Positions 21,256 through 28,114 of a stretch of DNA of 29,365 bases are shown here, piece after piece. The position numbers were made by a program, and so were the translations under genes. Positions within the stretch are counted from its first letter, which is position 1. Every line of letters begins with the position of its first letter. Below the pieces are notes generated by a model that ran no database searches, was not told where the DNA came from, and worked only from the letters and a program-made list of their open reading frames with translations. This DNA is from a virus, in the IMG/VR virus record IMGVR_UViG_3300023297_000067, positions 1 to 29,365 of that record; one strand, 5' to 3'.

Positions 21256-21626
21256 TCAAGTTTCCTGATTAGACGTTGGTTGATGTCTAGGAGATACGAA
21301 TCTTCTAATACGTTCCATATATCGGTTATTTGGTACATGGACTTTAGCTTTAAGCTAGATAGTTAAGATTTTTTACGTTTCAGCCCTATTACGCATAATA
21401 TATAAGCCCCTAGCATCCCACGTAACAGCCTAACTCCTTTCCTCCTACCCCATAATACCCCCTAACGATTTCACGCCCTTATACGTAAGATTTTGGTATT
21501 TCTCAGCGCTTTAATATGTACGCGCGTAAGGGCCATGCGAAATTTATAGATTTGGGATGCAACAGGCGGTAAATTTTAAGCTGACGCTTGGTACGATTGG
21601 GATTGATTTATATAGGAGATGATACG
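21256..21626. promoter_or_regulatory. 371-bp gene-free region between divergent units
   Basis: The leftward lysozyme-like gene and the rightward capsid operon start from this region. TAGCTT (21345-21350) and AAGCTA (21352-21357) form a palindrome around one base, a possible operator. GCCCTTA near 21476 and TAAGGGC near 21527 form a longer-range inverted repeat. TTTACG (21372-21377) and TAATAT (21396-21401), 18 bp apart, could be a rightward promoter. I see no tRNA or coding frame with a convincing ribosome site until 21627. Confidence 0.45.
21372..21401 (+). promoter_or_regulatory. Putative promoter of the capsid operon
   Basis: TTTACG and TAATAT with an 18-bp spacer approximate the sigma70 consensus (TTGACA and TATAAT). 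The match is moderate and the leader to 21627 would be long (about 220 bases). A phage-specific promoter is equally possible. Confidence 0.3.
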
Positions 21627-23090
21627 ATGCTCAAAAATTCAGCAACGATGGGCAAAACGTTTCATCGCGTTGTCTGCAATCTCAAACCAAAGGACATGAG
21701 GCTAGATAACTTACAGGGTAAAGAATATCTGGTTGTGCCTATGGTTATGCTACTGGAGGGGGTACACAACGGAAGCGAAGGGGCATATTTCTATCCTGCC
21801 AAAGAACTCAAGAAGCGCCCCATGATGTGGAATTCTAAACCCATTGTGGTTTATCATCCCAGTGAGCCTAGTGCCTGCTCCCCTTTGGTTCTCAATACGC
21901 GTGGTATCGGTACTATCATGAACACCAAATGCGTAAAAGGCAAACTGTCTGCTGAAGCTTGGTTGGATAAGGACCGGGTGGAATTGATTGATAATCGTAT
22001 TTCGGATGCTATCACAAAGAAAGAAATATTGGAGGTGTCTACCGGGTTGTTTGCTGATAGTGACGAGACTCCAGGTGTGTGGAATGATGAAGAGTATCAG
22101 GGCACACTATCTAATATCGGCCCTGATCATCTAGCTATTCTGCCGGATCAAATTGGTGCGTGTTCTGTTGAGGATGGTGCTGGGTTATATCGTAACCAAG
22201 CCAATGAGAAAATACATATTTCCCCAGCTTGGTTAAAACGATTTGAAAACGAACAGTCGTCTAACGAGTTGCGGACTGCTTTGAACGAAGCCATCTATAA
22301 GGATGGTGAATACAATTGGGTGGAAGATGTTTTTGATACGTACTTTATCTATTCCACAGATAATGGCAACAAATTGTTCAAGCGTGATTTCAAGGCCGAT
22401 GGTGATGTTATCACATTAGAAGGGTTGCCGGAGGAGGTGGTCCGAAAAATAAGTTATCCCGTAGCGAATGTAAACGTACACAACAAAAATGAAGTTGCTA
22501 ATTTGAAAGGGAGTACAATGGATCGCACAAAAGCGATTAATAGTCTCATCGCCAATAAAGCAACCCAGTGGGAGGAAGATGACCGTGAGTTTCTTAATGG
22601 GTTGAAGGATGAGCAGCTGGAGAAATTGGAGCCTGTGAAAAACGAGGAGAAAGAGACCAAGCCCAAAGCTAAGCCCGAAGCCAAGCCCGACGTGATTGAC
22701 GATAAGGTGGAAAATAAGGAGACGCCGAAAGTCGAACCGCAAACGGATGAGGAGTATCTAAACTCTATGCCCCCGGCATTTCGCAAGCGCTGGGAAACAC
22801 TCGTTCATAACGAGGAGGCCGAGAAGGATCGGCTCATTGATATCATCACCAAGAACGAAAAGAGTAAGTTTACTCCGGAATGGCTCAAGACGCAGGATGT
22901 TGAGATGCTACAAAATCTTGCCGTTCTGGCCAAAGACGAAATCACGGATACCCAAGACAACGTGCCAAATGTACTGCGTTTCAACTATGAAGGGCAGGGT
23001 GATCCCGTAGCCAACGGCGATACATCGAACGTGCCGAAGTTGGGTTTGCCTGTGACGTTCGACCAGAAGAAAGCGGAAAAGACAGCTTAG
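21627..23090 (+). CDS. Prohead protease with fused scaffold (DUF2213-like)
   Basis: The ATG at 21627 has AGGAGAT upstream, giving 487 residues. The N-terminal half resembles DUF2213 phage proteases: PIVVYHPSEP carries H77, EVSTGLFAD carries S138, and NIGPDHLAILPD follows. These fit the catalytic His/Ser pair of this protease fold. The C-terminal part (from about 298) is charged and helical with a K/E/P tract (KNEEKETKPKAKPEAKPDV), typical of a scaffold. The protein would guide and then mature the capsid. It opens the head operon that includes the decoration and capsid genes. The sequence is intact. Confidence 0.85.
   Translation: MLKNSATMGKTFHRVVCNLKPKDMRLDNLQGKEYLVVPMVMLLEGVHNGSEGAYFYPAKELKKRPMMWNSKPIVVYHPSEPSACSPLVLNTRGIGTIMNTKCVKGKLSAEAWLDKDRVELIDNRISDAITKKEILEVSTGLFADSDETPGVWNDEEYQGTLSNIGPDHLAILPDQIGACSVEDGAGLYRNQANEKIHISPAWLKRFENEQSSNELRTALNEAIYKDGEYNWVEDVFDTYFIYSTDNGNKLFKRDFKADGDVITLEGLPEEVVRKISYPVANVNVHNKNEVANLKGSTMDRTKAINSLIANKATQWEEDDREFLNGLKDEQLEKLEPVKNEEKETKPKAKPEAKPDVIDDKVENKETPKVEPQTDEEYLNSMPPAFRKRWETLVHNEEAEKDRLIDIITKNEKSKFTPEWLKTQDVEMLQNLAVLAKDEITDTQDNVPNVLRFNYEGQGDPVANGDTSNVPKLGLPVTFDQKKAEKTA
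22518..23090 (+). CDS. Nested in-frame scaffold protein start
   Basis: Inside the protease gene, AAAGGGAG (22506-22513) lies four bases before an ATG at 22518, in the same frame. From it a 190-residue protein (MDRTKAINSLIANKATQWEE) comprising exactly the helical, charged scaffold portion would be made. This parallels lambda C/Nu3, in which the scaffold is made separately from an internal start. The ribosome site is one of the best in the operon, and it lies just at the domain boundary. Only the internal start is predicted; the domain is the same sequence as the host gene's C-terminus. Confidence 0.5.
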   Translation: MDRTKAINSLIANKATQWEEDDREFLNGLKDEQLEKLEPVKNEEKETKPKAKPEAKPDVIDDKVENKETPKVEPQTDEEYLNSMPPAFRKRWETLVHNEEAEKDRLIDIITKNEKSKFTPEWLKTQDVEMLQNLAVLAKDEITDTQDNVPNVLRFNYEGQGDPVANGDTSNVPKLGLPVTFDQKKAEKTA

Positions 23091-23149
23091 CATTATTGGT
23101 TGGGGCAATAACAAAAAAACAACAACACACGTAAATAGGAGATATGACA

Positions 23150-23596
23150 ATGGCACTTAGTAAGCAGATGATTGCCGTCAAAAACTTTGGTGGTGTGGTC
23201 TACCACGAGCGGGATGCCGCAGAGGCTGGGATTTATCCCGGCATGGCATTGAAAATCGACAGTGATGACGAGTACGCCATCTTTGACACCGAGGGTGGTG
23301 ATGGTCCTTTGGTCGTTGCGATTGAGGATGCCTTGCAAGGTAAAACAGTGAGCGATGTTTACGTTCTCGCCTATCCAGTGCGTGCAATACAATTCCGGGC
23401 TGGCGAAGAGTTTCACGGCCTCGTCCCTGCTGGACAGGATATCACGCACGGCGAAATGCTTACGCGAAATGATTCCGGGCTGTTCATCAGCAATTCCGAC
23501 AGTGGTGATAAGGGCGATACAGTAGCCCAAGCGCTGGAGGATGAGGAAATCGGTAGTGGGGCAGACAGCGTGCTTGTGCGCATGGTAGCTGTGTAA
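23150..23596 (+). CDS. Capsid decoration/stabilisation protein
   Basis: I choose the ATG at 23150 (148 residues, MALSKQMIAVKNFGGVVYHE), eight bases after AGGAG; an earlier ATG at 23144 is too close to it. The protein is strand-rich and acidic, ending GADSVLVRMVAV. Size, composition and location between protease and capsid genes fit head-decoration proteins that bind the outside of the capsid. The motif AVKNFGGVVYHERDAAEAG is not specific. Identity rests mostly on context. Confidence 0.65.
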   Translation: MALSKQMIAVKNFGGVVYHERDAAEAGIYPGMALKIDSDDEYAIFDTEGGDGPLVVAIEDALQGKTVSDVYVLAYPVRAIQFRAGEEFHGLVPAGQDITHGEMLTRNDSGLFISNSDSGDKGDTVAQALEDEEIGSGADSVLVRMVAV

Positions 23597-23663
23597 CGAT
23601 TAGTCAGGGATTGATCGTATCAAAACAAAACACAACAGATTACATTGAATGAAAGGAAGTAAA

Positions 23664-24758
23664 ATGGAGCGTCGAACTTTGAATGCACAGATTGGCGGAT
23701 TGGACGGTCCCAGTCTCCTGAAGCTTATGGATGCTGAGGGCGATCCCGGTATTCTGCGTCCGTTTCAGCATGATGGTAAGTGTTACGTAGAATTGTGGAA
23801 TAAAAGCAAAGGCGAACGGGAAACGCATCGGGTGCCCCACAATACAGCAACGTTGCCGCATGAGGTGTGGCTGGAAATCGATCAGACTGTTACGCGTGCT
23901 ATGCGTAAGCGTCTGAAGGCTGTGGCTGATGTGGAAGAGGCCGGTCTCGTCCGCAACATTCCCAATGGTTTCGCCGTACAGGCACTTATGACCCAGCGGG
24001 CCAGTCGTGTTGGGACTGCAAACCTTGGAATGGACCCGATGCAAACAGGTCCCAAGGATCGGCACGTGAACGATACGGTTCTGATTCCCCTGCCTTGTAT
24101 TTGGGCTGATTGGGGTTTTGGAGCGCGTGAACTGGCCGTTAGTCGTCGAGGTGGATTGCCGTTGGATTTGGCTTCGGCAGAGGATCAGGCGTTTGCTTGT
24201 GCCGAACTAGCTGAGAAGATGCTTATCGGTAACAGCGAGTATGATCAGTATCAGTACATCGCCAATGCCAAGATTTGGGGTTATACCGATTTCACCTCGC
24301 GTGTTACAGGCACCATTACTATTCCGACTGCTGATGCTTGGGTTGGATCAACACTGTTGGGTGAACTTCTTACGGCTATCCAGGCATTGATCGCGGTTAA
24401 GAAGTATGGCCCTTACATGATGTACCTGGCTCCGGCTTGGTCGCGGTATTTGGAAAACGATTATCTGTCCACGACTGCCGGACAGACGACCACAATCACC
24501 ACACGTGAGCGTATTCTGAAACACGGCGAAATTCAGGATATTCGCAGCCTTGACTATCTGACAGGTTGGGACATTCTGCTCGTCCAGATGGAAACGGAAA
24601 CCGTGCGTGAAATCATCGGCATGGATTGGACTACGGTTCAGTGGGAAGAGCAAGGTGGTAATTTGCTTAACTGGCGTATCCTGGGAATTCGTGTGCCACA
24701 GATTCGCAGCGACTACGACGGGAACTGCGGTGTGTGCCATCTGACTGTCGCGACGTAG
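23664..24758 (+). CDS. Major capsid protein (HK97/encapsulin-like fold)
   Basis: The ATG at 23664 has AAGGAAG upstream, giving 364 residues (MERRTLNAQIGGLDGPSLLK). Features fit the encapsulin/linocin-like branch of HK97 capsids: an N-terminal arm, a long helix with LWLEIDQ-like acidic positions (VWLEIDQTVTRAMRKRLKAV), a hairpin with DFTSRVTGTITIPTADAW, and a C-terminal P-domain-like run. Position after protease and decoration genes and before connectors is decisive. By eye its codon usage is more regular and G+C-rich than most of the accessory block, which suits a highly expressed gene. The fold is inferred from pattern and place. Confidence 0.82.
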   Translation: MERRTLNAQIGGLDGPSLLKLMDAEGDPGILRPFQHDGKCYVELWNKSKGERETHRVPHNTATLPHEVWLEIDQTVTRAMRKRLKAVADVEEAGLVRNIPNGFAVQALMTQRASRVGTANLGMDPMQTGPKDRHVNDTVLIPLPCIWADWGFGARELAVSRRGGLPLDLASAEDQAFACAELAEKMLIGNSEYDQYQYIANAKIWGYTDFTSRVTGTITIPTADAWVGSTLLGELLTAIQALIAVKKYGPYMMYLAPAWSRYLENDYLSTTAGQTTTITTRERILKHGEIQDIRSLDYLTGWDILLVQMETETVREIIGMDWTTVQWEEQGGNLLNWRILGIRVPQIRSDYDGNCGVCHLTVAT

Positions 24759-24811
24759 TTCTAGTTGTGTTTTAGTGAAAGTTGATAATCTCGTTTGGAA
24801 AGGCGAATAAC

Positions 24812-25219
24812 ATGTTGTTTCGATTGAAGATGCAGGATGAGCAGGGTAATAAGGTTGGCATTCATATTGTGGGCGATACGACTTATCATCCTGGGGATAC
24901 GATTGAAAGTGCGGTTGATCTGTGCAAGCTTGTCCGTAACAAGTTTGAGTTGGTGGCTCCGGACGTCAACGTACCCCGTCCTGTGATTCCAGTAGTCACT
25001 TCCACCGAACGGAACGGAGGGGCGATGTTCGGCTTTCGCCCCTCCAGTTCCAAAGTGCTCAATTTAACAGAGGACTATCCGCAAGCGCAGGCGGTCGGCG
25101 TTGAGGTGTTGTATAATACGCAGACAAAACGGTTTGCGGTGAGGAAAGACAAGCACATCCTTGTTAGGGTGAGCAAGATCGTATCGTTGGAAAACTATCT
25201 GGACGGACTTGTAAAGTAA
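24812..25219 (+). CDS. Unknown head protein after the capsid gene
   Basis: The start at 24812 (MLFRLKMQDEQGNKVGIHIV, 135 residues) has GGAAAGGCG upstream. The N-terminal part contains a strand-rich region with YHPGDTIES, and the C-terminal RVSKIVSLENYLDGLVK is helical. A G+C-rich inverted repeat lies inside the gene (25016-25045). I do not recognise the family; proteins here in related phages are small head or head-completion components. It lies four bases upstream of the DUF115-like gene. Confidence 0.6.
   Translation: MLFRLKMQDEQGNKVGIHIVGDTTYHPGDTIESAVDLCKLVRNKFELVAPDVNVPRPVIPVVTSTERNGGAMFGFRPSSSKVLNLTEDYPQAQAVGVEVLYNTQTKRFAVRKDKHILVRVSKIVSLENYLDGLVK
25016..25045. repeat. Intragenic 10-bp inverted repeat
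   Basis: GGAGGGGCGA (25016-25025) and TCGCCCCTCC (25036-25045) are perfectly complementary with a 10-base loop, in the middle of the 135-residue gene. The codons are translated normally. A stem this strong inside a late mRNA is uncommon. Confidence 0.6.
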
Positions 25220-25222
25220 GCT

Positions 25223-25876
25223 ATGTCTGTTTGGACGATAGATCCTGTTTGGCTAGGTGGTGATGTGTTTATCATCGGCGGTGGCCATAGTTTGCAAAAG
25301 ATGAAGTTTGATTGGTCGTTGTTACATGATGAACACACGATTGGATGTAATGATGCCTACAAATGGGGTGAGCGGGTTTGCAAACTATGTTTTTTTGGAG
25401 ACATGACGTGGTATAAACACCACAGAGATAATTTGTCTCGATTCTCTAATCCAGTTTTTACCAACGTTACAGGACTTAAGAAGACTAAAGATTTGTGGTT
25501 GTGGTTTGTGAAGCGGTACGGTACGGGACTACATCCGGACGGTATTGGTTGGAATGGCAACACGGGTGCAGCTGCCATTAACCTAGCTATATTGTTGGGA
25601 GCCCAACGAATCTACTTATTGGGTTTTGATATGCAACGAATAGATGACAAATCTAATTGGCATGTTGATAACGTTAGACCTGCGGCAACCGCACCCAAGA
25701 TTTATGAAATGTTTGTTAGATGTTTCAAAAGGCTTGTGCACGATTGGAAAGCAAAGTTTTCTGATGTTGAAATCTACAATGTTACAGATTGTAGTGCTTT
25801 GTCGTCTGATCTTATTCCTTGGCTGAATCCAACTGAGTTTTGGGCTGCGCGTACGTGTGAGAAAGGGATCGACTGA
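25223..25876 (+). CDS. DUF115/MptE-like protein (possible nucleotide-sugar or pterin-linked enzyme)
   Basis: The 217-residue protein shows VFIIGGGHSLQ (about 15-25), HTIGCNDAYKWG, KLCFFGDMTWY, GIGWNGNTGAAAINLAILLG and RIYLLGFDMQ. This set (G-G-G-x-S-L, G-C-N-D-A, F-F-G-D, N-T-G-A-A-A, L-L-G-F-D) fits the DUF115 group, related to 6-hydroxymethylpterin pyrophosphokinase MptE and some sialyl/glycosyltransferase-like proteins. The phage role is unknown. It is located between head genes and overlaps the next gene by one base (TGATG). A wholly structural protein is not excluded. Confidence 0.6.
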   Translation: MSVWTIDPVWLGGDVFIIGGGHSLQKMKFDWSLLHDEHTIGCNDAYKWGERVCKLCFFGDMTWYKHHRDNLSRFSNPVFTNVTGLKKTKDLWLWFVKRYGTGLHPDGIGWNGNTGAAAINLAILLGAQRIYLLGFDMQRIDDKSNWHVDNVRPAATAPKIYEMFVRCFKRLVHDWKAKFSDVEIYNVTDCSALSSDLIPWLNPTEFWAARTCEKGID

Positions 25877-26286
25877 TGGCTGTCAGGACAACGGAAGCTT
25901 TGGTTGGCACAATAGTCGAGTTGGATTCGGATACGTCTGTTGATTCCATCATCACGGTTGCGAATGTCATCGTGACCAAACATTGTACTGATACTGCTTT
26001 GACAGCGACTGAATTGGAATTGATTGAACGGTATCTAACGGCTCATTTGTATTCGTTGAAGTACAGGCGAACGATTTCGGAAAAAGTGAGTACAATCGCG
26101 GATACTTTTCAACATTCCGAGGATCTTGGTTTCAATTCGACGGAGTTTGGCCAAACTGCAATGAGGTTGGATTGGAGTGGCGCGCTTGCGGCACTGGACA
26201 AATCGATGAAAGAGGGTTTAGGGAGAACGGTTGACTTGGATTGGGCGGGTACAGAAAATCCCAATTCAACGGAAACCAGTTCATGA
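25876..26286 (+). CDS. Head-tail connector (gp6-like)
   Basis: The 136-residue protein overlaps the preceding stop by one base. It starts MAVRTTEALVGTIVELDSDT. The helix-rich body with TELELIERYLTAHLYSLKYR and DTFQHSEDLGFNSTEFGQTA resembles HK97 gp6/Gp15-like adaptor proteins that sit under the portal. The C-terminal tail is acidic. Identity comes from context and general pattern more than from a diagnostic motif. Confidence 0.6.
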   Translation: MAVRTTEALVGTIVELDSDTSVDSIITVANVIVTKHCTDTALTATELELIERYLTAHLYSLKYRRTISEKVSTIADTFQHSEDLGFNSTEFGQTAMRLDWSGALAALDKSMKEGLGRTVDLDWAGTENPNSTETSS

Positions 26287-26295
26287 GGAGGCACA

Positions 26296-26652
26296 ATGGA
26301 TAGTTCGCCATTAACACAGCTTGGGATTGGCGGTATTTTTTGCATCGTTGTTTTGAGGGAGGTTTTTGGATTTCTAAATCGAACCAAGAGTAACGGAACC
26401 AAGGGTAACGGAAGTTTGAAACAAGTTGTGACTAGGGATGAGTTGGACCGCAAATTTAGCACTGTCCAACACACTGACAATTGCCAACAGATAGTTAGAC
26501 GGTTTGACATCATGTTTGAAACGATTGTTGCGCAGCGAAAGGAAGATTTGGAGGCACAGAAAGAAAATCGTACAGCACAGGACACTCAGTTTGAAAGAAT
26601 GATAGTTACACTGAATAGGGTCCAGGTTTTGGTTGAGAAAACAGATGCCTAA
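26296..26652 (+). CDS. Membrane-anchored coiled-coil protein within the connector genes
   Basis: GGAGGCACA precedes the ATG at 26296. The 118-residue protein begins MDSSPLTQLGIGGIFCIVVL, with one N-terminal membrane segment (ICIVVLREVFGFL-like). A long helical region follows: RRFDIMFETIVAQRKEDLEA and ENRTAQDTQFERMIVTLNRV. This looks like a membrane-tethered coiled coil, unusual among head-completion genes. It may act in lysis or in the virion at entry. It overlaps the following gene by eight bases. Confidence 0.55.
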   Translation: MDSSPLTQLGIGGIFCIVVLREVFGFLNRTKSNGTKGNGSLKQVVTRDELDRKFSTVQHTDNCQQIVRRFDIMFETIVAQRKEDLEAQKENRTAQDTQFERMIVTLNRVQVLVEKTDA

Positions 26653-27007
26653 TAAAAGCCGTATCCAAAATCAGGATTGTGTGTATTGGCCCCTGGATCT
26701 CACTGAGTCTGGTGCTCAGAGTTTCAATAGCTATGGGGAGCCACAGTTTGCAACTCCTCAAGCGTTGAAATGTCGTTGGGAGGGAAGAATAGAAAAGTTT
26801 ATGGATGATAAGGGAGAGGAGGTTGTAAGCAAAGCTGTAGTAATGGTGGATGGTGTTGCGGTGGGTGGTGTTTTGATGGAAGGTGAGTTGACGGATATAA
26901 CGGACGCCGACAACCCATTGCTGAATGACGGAGCGTACCAAATCAAACGATACGATACAGTGCCCAATAGAAAAGCTACTGTGATGTTTAGGTGGGCGTA
27001 CTTGTAA
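26645..27007 (+). CDS. Head-completion/adaptor-like protein
   Basis: I start at the ATG at 26645 (MPNKSRIQNQDCVYWPLDLT, 120 residues), which overlaps the upstream gene end. The sequence is strand-rich with RWEGRIEKFMDDKGEEVVSK and GAYQIKRYDTVPNRKATVMF, resembling small head-tail stopper or adaptor proteins. It overlaps the next gene start by one base (TAATG). No diagnostic motif. Confidence 0.6.
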   Translation: MPNKSRIQNQDCVYWPLDLTESGAQSFNSYGEPQFATPQALKCRWEGRIEKFMDDKGEEVVSKAVVMVDGVAVGGVLMEGELTDITDADNPLLNDGAYQIKRYDTVPNRKATVMFRWAYL

Positions 27008-27369
27008 TGGCAAGGATAACACATGTTACTGGTGTTTCAAGTATCATGGCGAAACTCCGTGCGGTTGGCATGCAGCAGGGAATGCTTATGGAGGGACGTC
27101 TCAAAAGGGCCGGTTTGTTTGTTCAGCGGGAAAGTCAAAAAGTGGTGCCTGTGGAATATGCGGTGTTGAAAAATTCAGCCTTCACACGCAAATTGAAAGG
27201 GATTGGATTTACAGCTGATATTGCTGTTGGCTATACGGCTTTTTATGCTGCGTATGTCCACGAGGATTTGCAGGCTAGGCATAAACCGGGAAAGAAAGCA
27301 AAGTATCTTGAACATCCAGTAATAGAGAATCGCAGAAAGATACTTGCTATCATAGCGGGCACGATATGA
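27007..27369 (+). CDS. HK97 gp10-like head-tail/tail-completion protein
   Basis: The start at 27007 (MARITHVTGVSSIMAKLRAV, 120 residues) shares a base with the preceding stop. The N-terminal helix followed by AGLFVQRESQKVVPVEYAVL, then YTAFYAAYVHEDLQARHKPG, matches HK97 gp10-type proteins: 'V-P-V-x-T/Y-G-x-L-x-x-S' and the conserved 'Y-A-x-Y-V-H-E'. The C-terminal helix carries basic residues. These proteins join the head to the tail tube. Motif agreement is good. Confidence 0.8.
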   Translation: MARITHVTGVSSIMAKLRAVGMQQGMLMEGRLKRAGLFVQRESQKVVPVEYAVLKNSAFTRKLKGIGFTADIAVGYTAFYAAYVHEDLQARHKPGKKAKYLEHPVIENRRKILAIIAGTI

Positions 27370-27391
27370 CGTGGTATAAAGGGAGATAATT

Positions 27392-27667
27392 ATGGCGGGT
27401 ACTTGGGACTTCAAGCTGGCTGTTGAGGATAGTGAAAATCAGATTGTAAGGATCAACGCCACACGATCCGACGATGCCACAAATCCTCCAACTACTGTAT
27501 CTGTTGCTCTCAGCGCTGATATTTCAACCCCGGAATTGAAGTTGGCCGCTTTGGATAGGTTATGGGCAAAATACGAGACTATCACAACCAAAGCTGCTGC
27601 GATTAAAAATGTTTTGGGTACGTTGGAAGCGGCAGCTAAAGCAAATTTTGAAGCACGGGAGGCATAA
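27392..27667 (+). CDS. Unknown 91-residue structural protein
   Basis: GGGAGATAATT precedes the ATG at 27392. The protein starts MAGTWDFKLAVEDSENQIVR, with short strands followed by a helical second half (LAALDRLWAKYETITTKAAA). It ends two codons before the next ATG. No motif seen; placement suggests a head or tail structural component. Confidence 0.5.
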   Translation: MAGTWDFKLAVEDSENQIVRINATRSDDATNPPTTVSVALSADISTPELKLAALDRLWAKYETITTKAAAIKNVLGTLEAAAKANFEAREA

Positions 27668-27668
27668 G

Positions 27669-28109
27669 ATGCTCGCAAAATACTTTAGATTTCGAGTGCT
27701 CAGTGCTCTTGATTTGACGTTGACTTTCAACGATGGTGCCGTCATTGAGGTGACGTGGATTCCTTGGAAGTTTGATGGCGGGGCCAGAAGTAACGGGGCT
27801 GAGGTCAAGCAGAATTCTGCTTTCCTGACGACTGGTGGATCGCTGGCAGCTGCTGCTGAAACTGAGGGGACTGTGGTCGATAACAGTTCCGATTTGTATC
27901 TCGGTCTCAATGGAACCTTCCGCGTCGTCGCCGATCTGACCAGTAGCGATGGTACGATGTATCTCTATGTCGAAGAATCAACAGACAACAGCGTATGGCC
28001 CTCCGATCAAGCCGACTTCGATATTGAACTACACATGGATTTTGTCTGTGCGTTGCAAATGAGTACAGACGCTGCTGATGAAGGGGCGGCTAAAAACTTT
28101 AGTCTCTGA
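27669..28109 (+). CDS. Unknown virion protein, strand-rich
   Basis: The ATG at 27669 (146 residues, MLAKYFRFRVLSALDLTLTF) follows GGGAGG at 27657. The protein is Asp/Ser/Ala-rich and strand-rich: DGAVIEVTWIPWKFDGGARS, YLGLNGTFRVVADLTSSDGT and YLYVEESTDNSVWPSDQADF. It resembles small tail or decoration proteins of siphophages but shows no diagnostic motif. Its position just upstream of the fibre gene suggests a base-plate or fibre-attachment role, which is inference. Confidence 0.5.
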   Translation: MLAKYFRFRVLSALDLTLTFNDGAVIEVTWIPWKFDGGARSNGAEVKQNSAFLTTGGSLAAAAETEGTVVDNSSDLYLGLNGTFRVVADLTSSDGTMYLYVEESTDNSVWPSDQADFDIELHMDFVCALQMSTDAADEGAAKNFSL

Positions 28110-28114
28110 CGACA

